The notes below the pieces were generated by a model. That model was given only the letters and a program-made list of their open reading frames with translations, did no database searches and was not told the origin of the DNA. From NCBI GenBank assembly GCA_002320385.1, contig DCKN01000075.1, positions 1 through 6,046 of the forward strand: a stretch of DNA of 6,046 bases, given 5' to 3'. Below, in pieces: positions 4,755 through 6,046 of this stretch. This DNA comes from Proteobacteria bacterium UBA1673 (GTDB lineage: Bacteria > Pseudomonadota > Gammaproteobacteria > Comchoanobacterales > Comchoanobacteraceae). Positions within the stretch are counted from its first letter, which is position 1, and each line of letters opens with the position of its first letter. The position numbers and the translations under genes are program-made.

Positions 4755-6046
4755 ATGGAAAAAATCTATAACCCTCGTCAAATTGAAGACTACTGGCATG
4801 TACAATGGGAAACCATGGGGCATTTTAAACCCAGCGGTAAAGGTGATAGTTTTTGCATTATGATTCCCCCTCCGAATGTAACAGGCAGTCTGCACATGGG
4901 CCACGGCTTTGAAAACACCTTAATTGATTGTGTGACGCGTTATCACCGTGCTATGGGCAAAAACACCTTATGGCAAGTTGGCACAGACCATGCCGGAATC
5001 GCCACACAAATGGTGGTCGAAAGACAACTACTGGCTAACAATACCACACGACATGACTTAGGTCGTGACGCTTTTATCGATGCTATCTGGGATTGGAAAG
5101 ACCAATCCGGAGGCATGATCACCAAACAAATTCGACGCCTAGGCGCATCCGTCGACTGGAGTCGCGAAAAATTCACCATGGATGCTTCACTATCTCATGC
5201 TGTAACCAACTGCTTTGTGAAGCTCTACGAAGATGACCTAGTCTACCGCGGTGAACGCTTAGTCAACTGGGACCCAAAGCTTGAAACAGCTATCAGCGAT
5301 CTAGAGGTAATCAATAAAGAAAGTAAGGGCTCGCTATGGCACATGCGCTATCCATTGACAGACGACCCGACGCATTATCTGATTGTTGCCACCACGCGAC
5401 CCGAGACACTTTTTGGTGACACTGCCGTTGCTGTACACCCTGAAGATAAACGCTATGCCCACCTCATAGGTCAAAAAGTAACCCTACCGCTGTGCAATAG
5501 AGAAATACCAATCATCGGCGATGATCATGTATCCATGGACTTTGGATCTGGCTGCGTCAAAATCACGCCTGCACATGACTTCAACGACTATGACATGGGG
5601 AAACGGCATAATTTACCTATCATCAATATCCTAACCCGAACCGCATGCTTAAATGATAACGTACCTGAAGCATTCAGAGGGCTCACTCGCGAAGCAGCAC
5701 GAGAACAAGTCATTGAGGCACTCGAAACACTTGAGTACATCGATAAAATCGAACCCCATACACTACAACTACCCATAGGCGATCGTAGTGGTGTGGTGAT
5801 TGAACCCTATCTAACCAAACAATGGTTTGTACGCTGTAAGCCACTGGCTGAACCAGCCATCGACGCTGTTCGTTCAGGCAAGGTAACCTTTTATCCAAAA
5901 AACAACGAAAATACCTATTTTCACTGGCTTGAGAACATACAAGATTGGTGCATCAGCCGGCAACTCTGGTGGGGACATCAAATACCTGCGTGGAAAGGAC
6001 CTGATGGAGAAATATTTGTAGATGCAACAGAAGAGGGTGCAAATAA
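4755..6046 (+). CDS. valS: Valyl-tRNA synthetase, N-terminal 430 residues, cut by the window edge
   Basis: A class I aminoacyl-tRNA synthetase that charges tRNA-Val and edits mischarged threonine. The frame is open to the right edge; full-length proteins are about 900-950 residues, so slightly under half is present. The ATP-binding HIGH motif appears as HMGH (47-50) inside PPPNVTGSLHMGH, which is typical of ValS. The editing domain is visible as ATTRPETLFGD (212-222) and GSGCVKITPAHDFNDY (264-279). The return to the catalytic core is marked by DWCISRQLWWGHQIPAW (397-413). The KMSKS loop, anticodon-binding domain and C-terminal coiled coil lie outside the window. Relative to E. coli ValS, the segment after INILT (about 294-300) is shorter by roughly 20 residues. 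The ATG has GAGGA 8 bases upstream, overlapping the 3' end of holC, so the two genes form an operon. No defect is seen. Confidence 0.97.
   Translation, partial: MEKIYNPRQIEDYWHVQWETMGHFKPSGKGDSFCIMIPPPNVTGSLHMGHGFENTLIDCVTRYHRAMGKNTLWQVGTDHAGIATQMVVERQLLANNTTRHDLGRDAFIDAIWDWKDQSGGMITKQIRRLGASVDWSREKFTMDASLSHAVTNCFVKLYEDDLVYRGERLVNWDPKLETAISDLEVINKESKGSLWHMRYPLTDDPTHYLIVATTRPETLFGDTAVAVHPEDKRYAHLIGQKVTLPLCNREIPIIGDDHVSMDFGSGCVKITPAHDFNDYDMGKRHNLPIINILTRTACLNDNVPEAFRGLTREAAREQVIEALETLEYIDKIEPHTLQLPIGDRSGVVIEPYLTKQWFVRCKPLAEPAIDAVRSGKVTFYPKNNENTYFHWLENIQDWCISRQLWWGHQIPAWKGPDGEIFVDATEEGAN

Noticed and set aside
4518..4904. Minus-strand 128-residue open frame across holC and valS
   Set aside because: It is antisense to two conserved genes, including the ValS HMGH region, and its product resembles no family.
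1..6046. CRISPR array, insertion sequence or tRNA gene
   Set aside because: I saw no regularly spaced repeats, no transposase-like frame with flanking inverted repeats and no cloverleaf-like segment on either strand.

Overview
The window looks like a chromosomal segment of a gammaproteobacterium with a moderately AT-rich genome. The strongest evidence is the right half. A minus-strand lptF lies next to plus-strand holC and valS, which is the arrangement known from Escherichia coli and relatives (lptF-lptG divergent from pepA-holC-valS). A LemA gene followed by an M48 (HtpX-like) membrane protease is also common in this class, including Legionella-like bacteria. I cannot fix the genus from sequence alone; a Legionellales-type organism is a guess.

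Layout from left to right. Positions 1-973 hold a minus-strand pair: lemA, then, 3 bases after its stop, a membrane metalloprotease gene cut off by the left edge. Positions 974-1248 are a divergent regulatory region with a good sigma70-type promoter facing each way and a small palindrome. Positions 1249-2380 hold two plus-strand genes of unknown function (140 and 203 residues), closed by a textbook rho-independent terminator at 2421-2450. This two-gene unit has its own near-consensus promoter and is the least explained part of the window. Positions 2481-3542 hold minus-strand lptF, which converges on that terminator; no lptG follows it. Positions 3543-3704 are a second divergent region with two small inverted repeats. 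Positions 3705-4187 encode a TspO/MBR-family membrane protein, sitting where pepA would be in the E. coli arrangement. Positions 4332-4751 are holC (chi subunit of DNA polymerase III), with a GTG start. valS begins at 4755, 3 bases after the holC stop, and runs off the right edge after 430 codons. No gene-free stretch exceeds 300 bases.

Functionally the window mixes envelope biogenesis (LptF, LemA/M48), replication (HolC) and translation (ValS) housekeeping genes with a probable porphyrin- or tryptophan-binding membrane protein (TspO) and an orphan two-gene unit. The most useful follow-ups are the identity of the orphan pair, the missing lptG, and the replacement of pepA by tspO.
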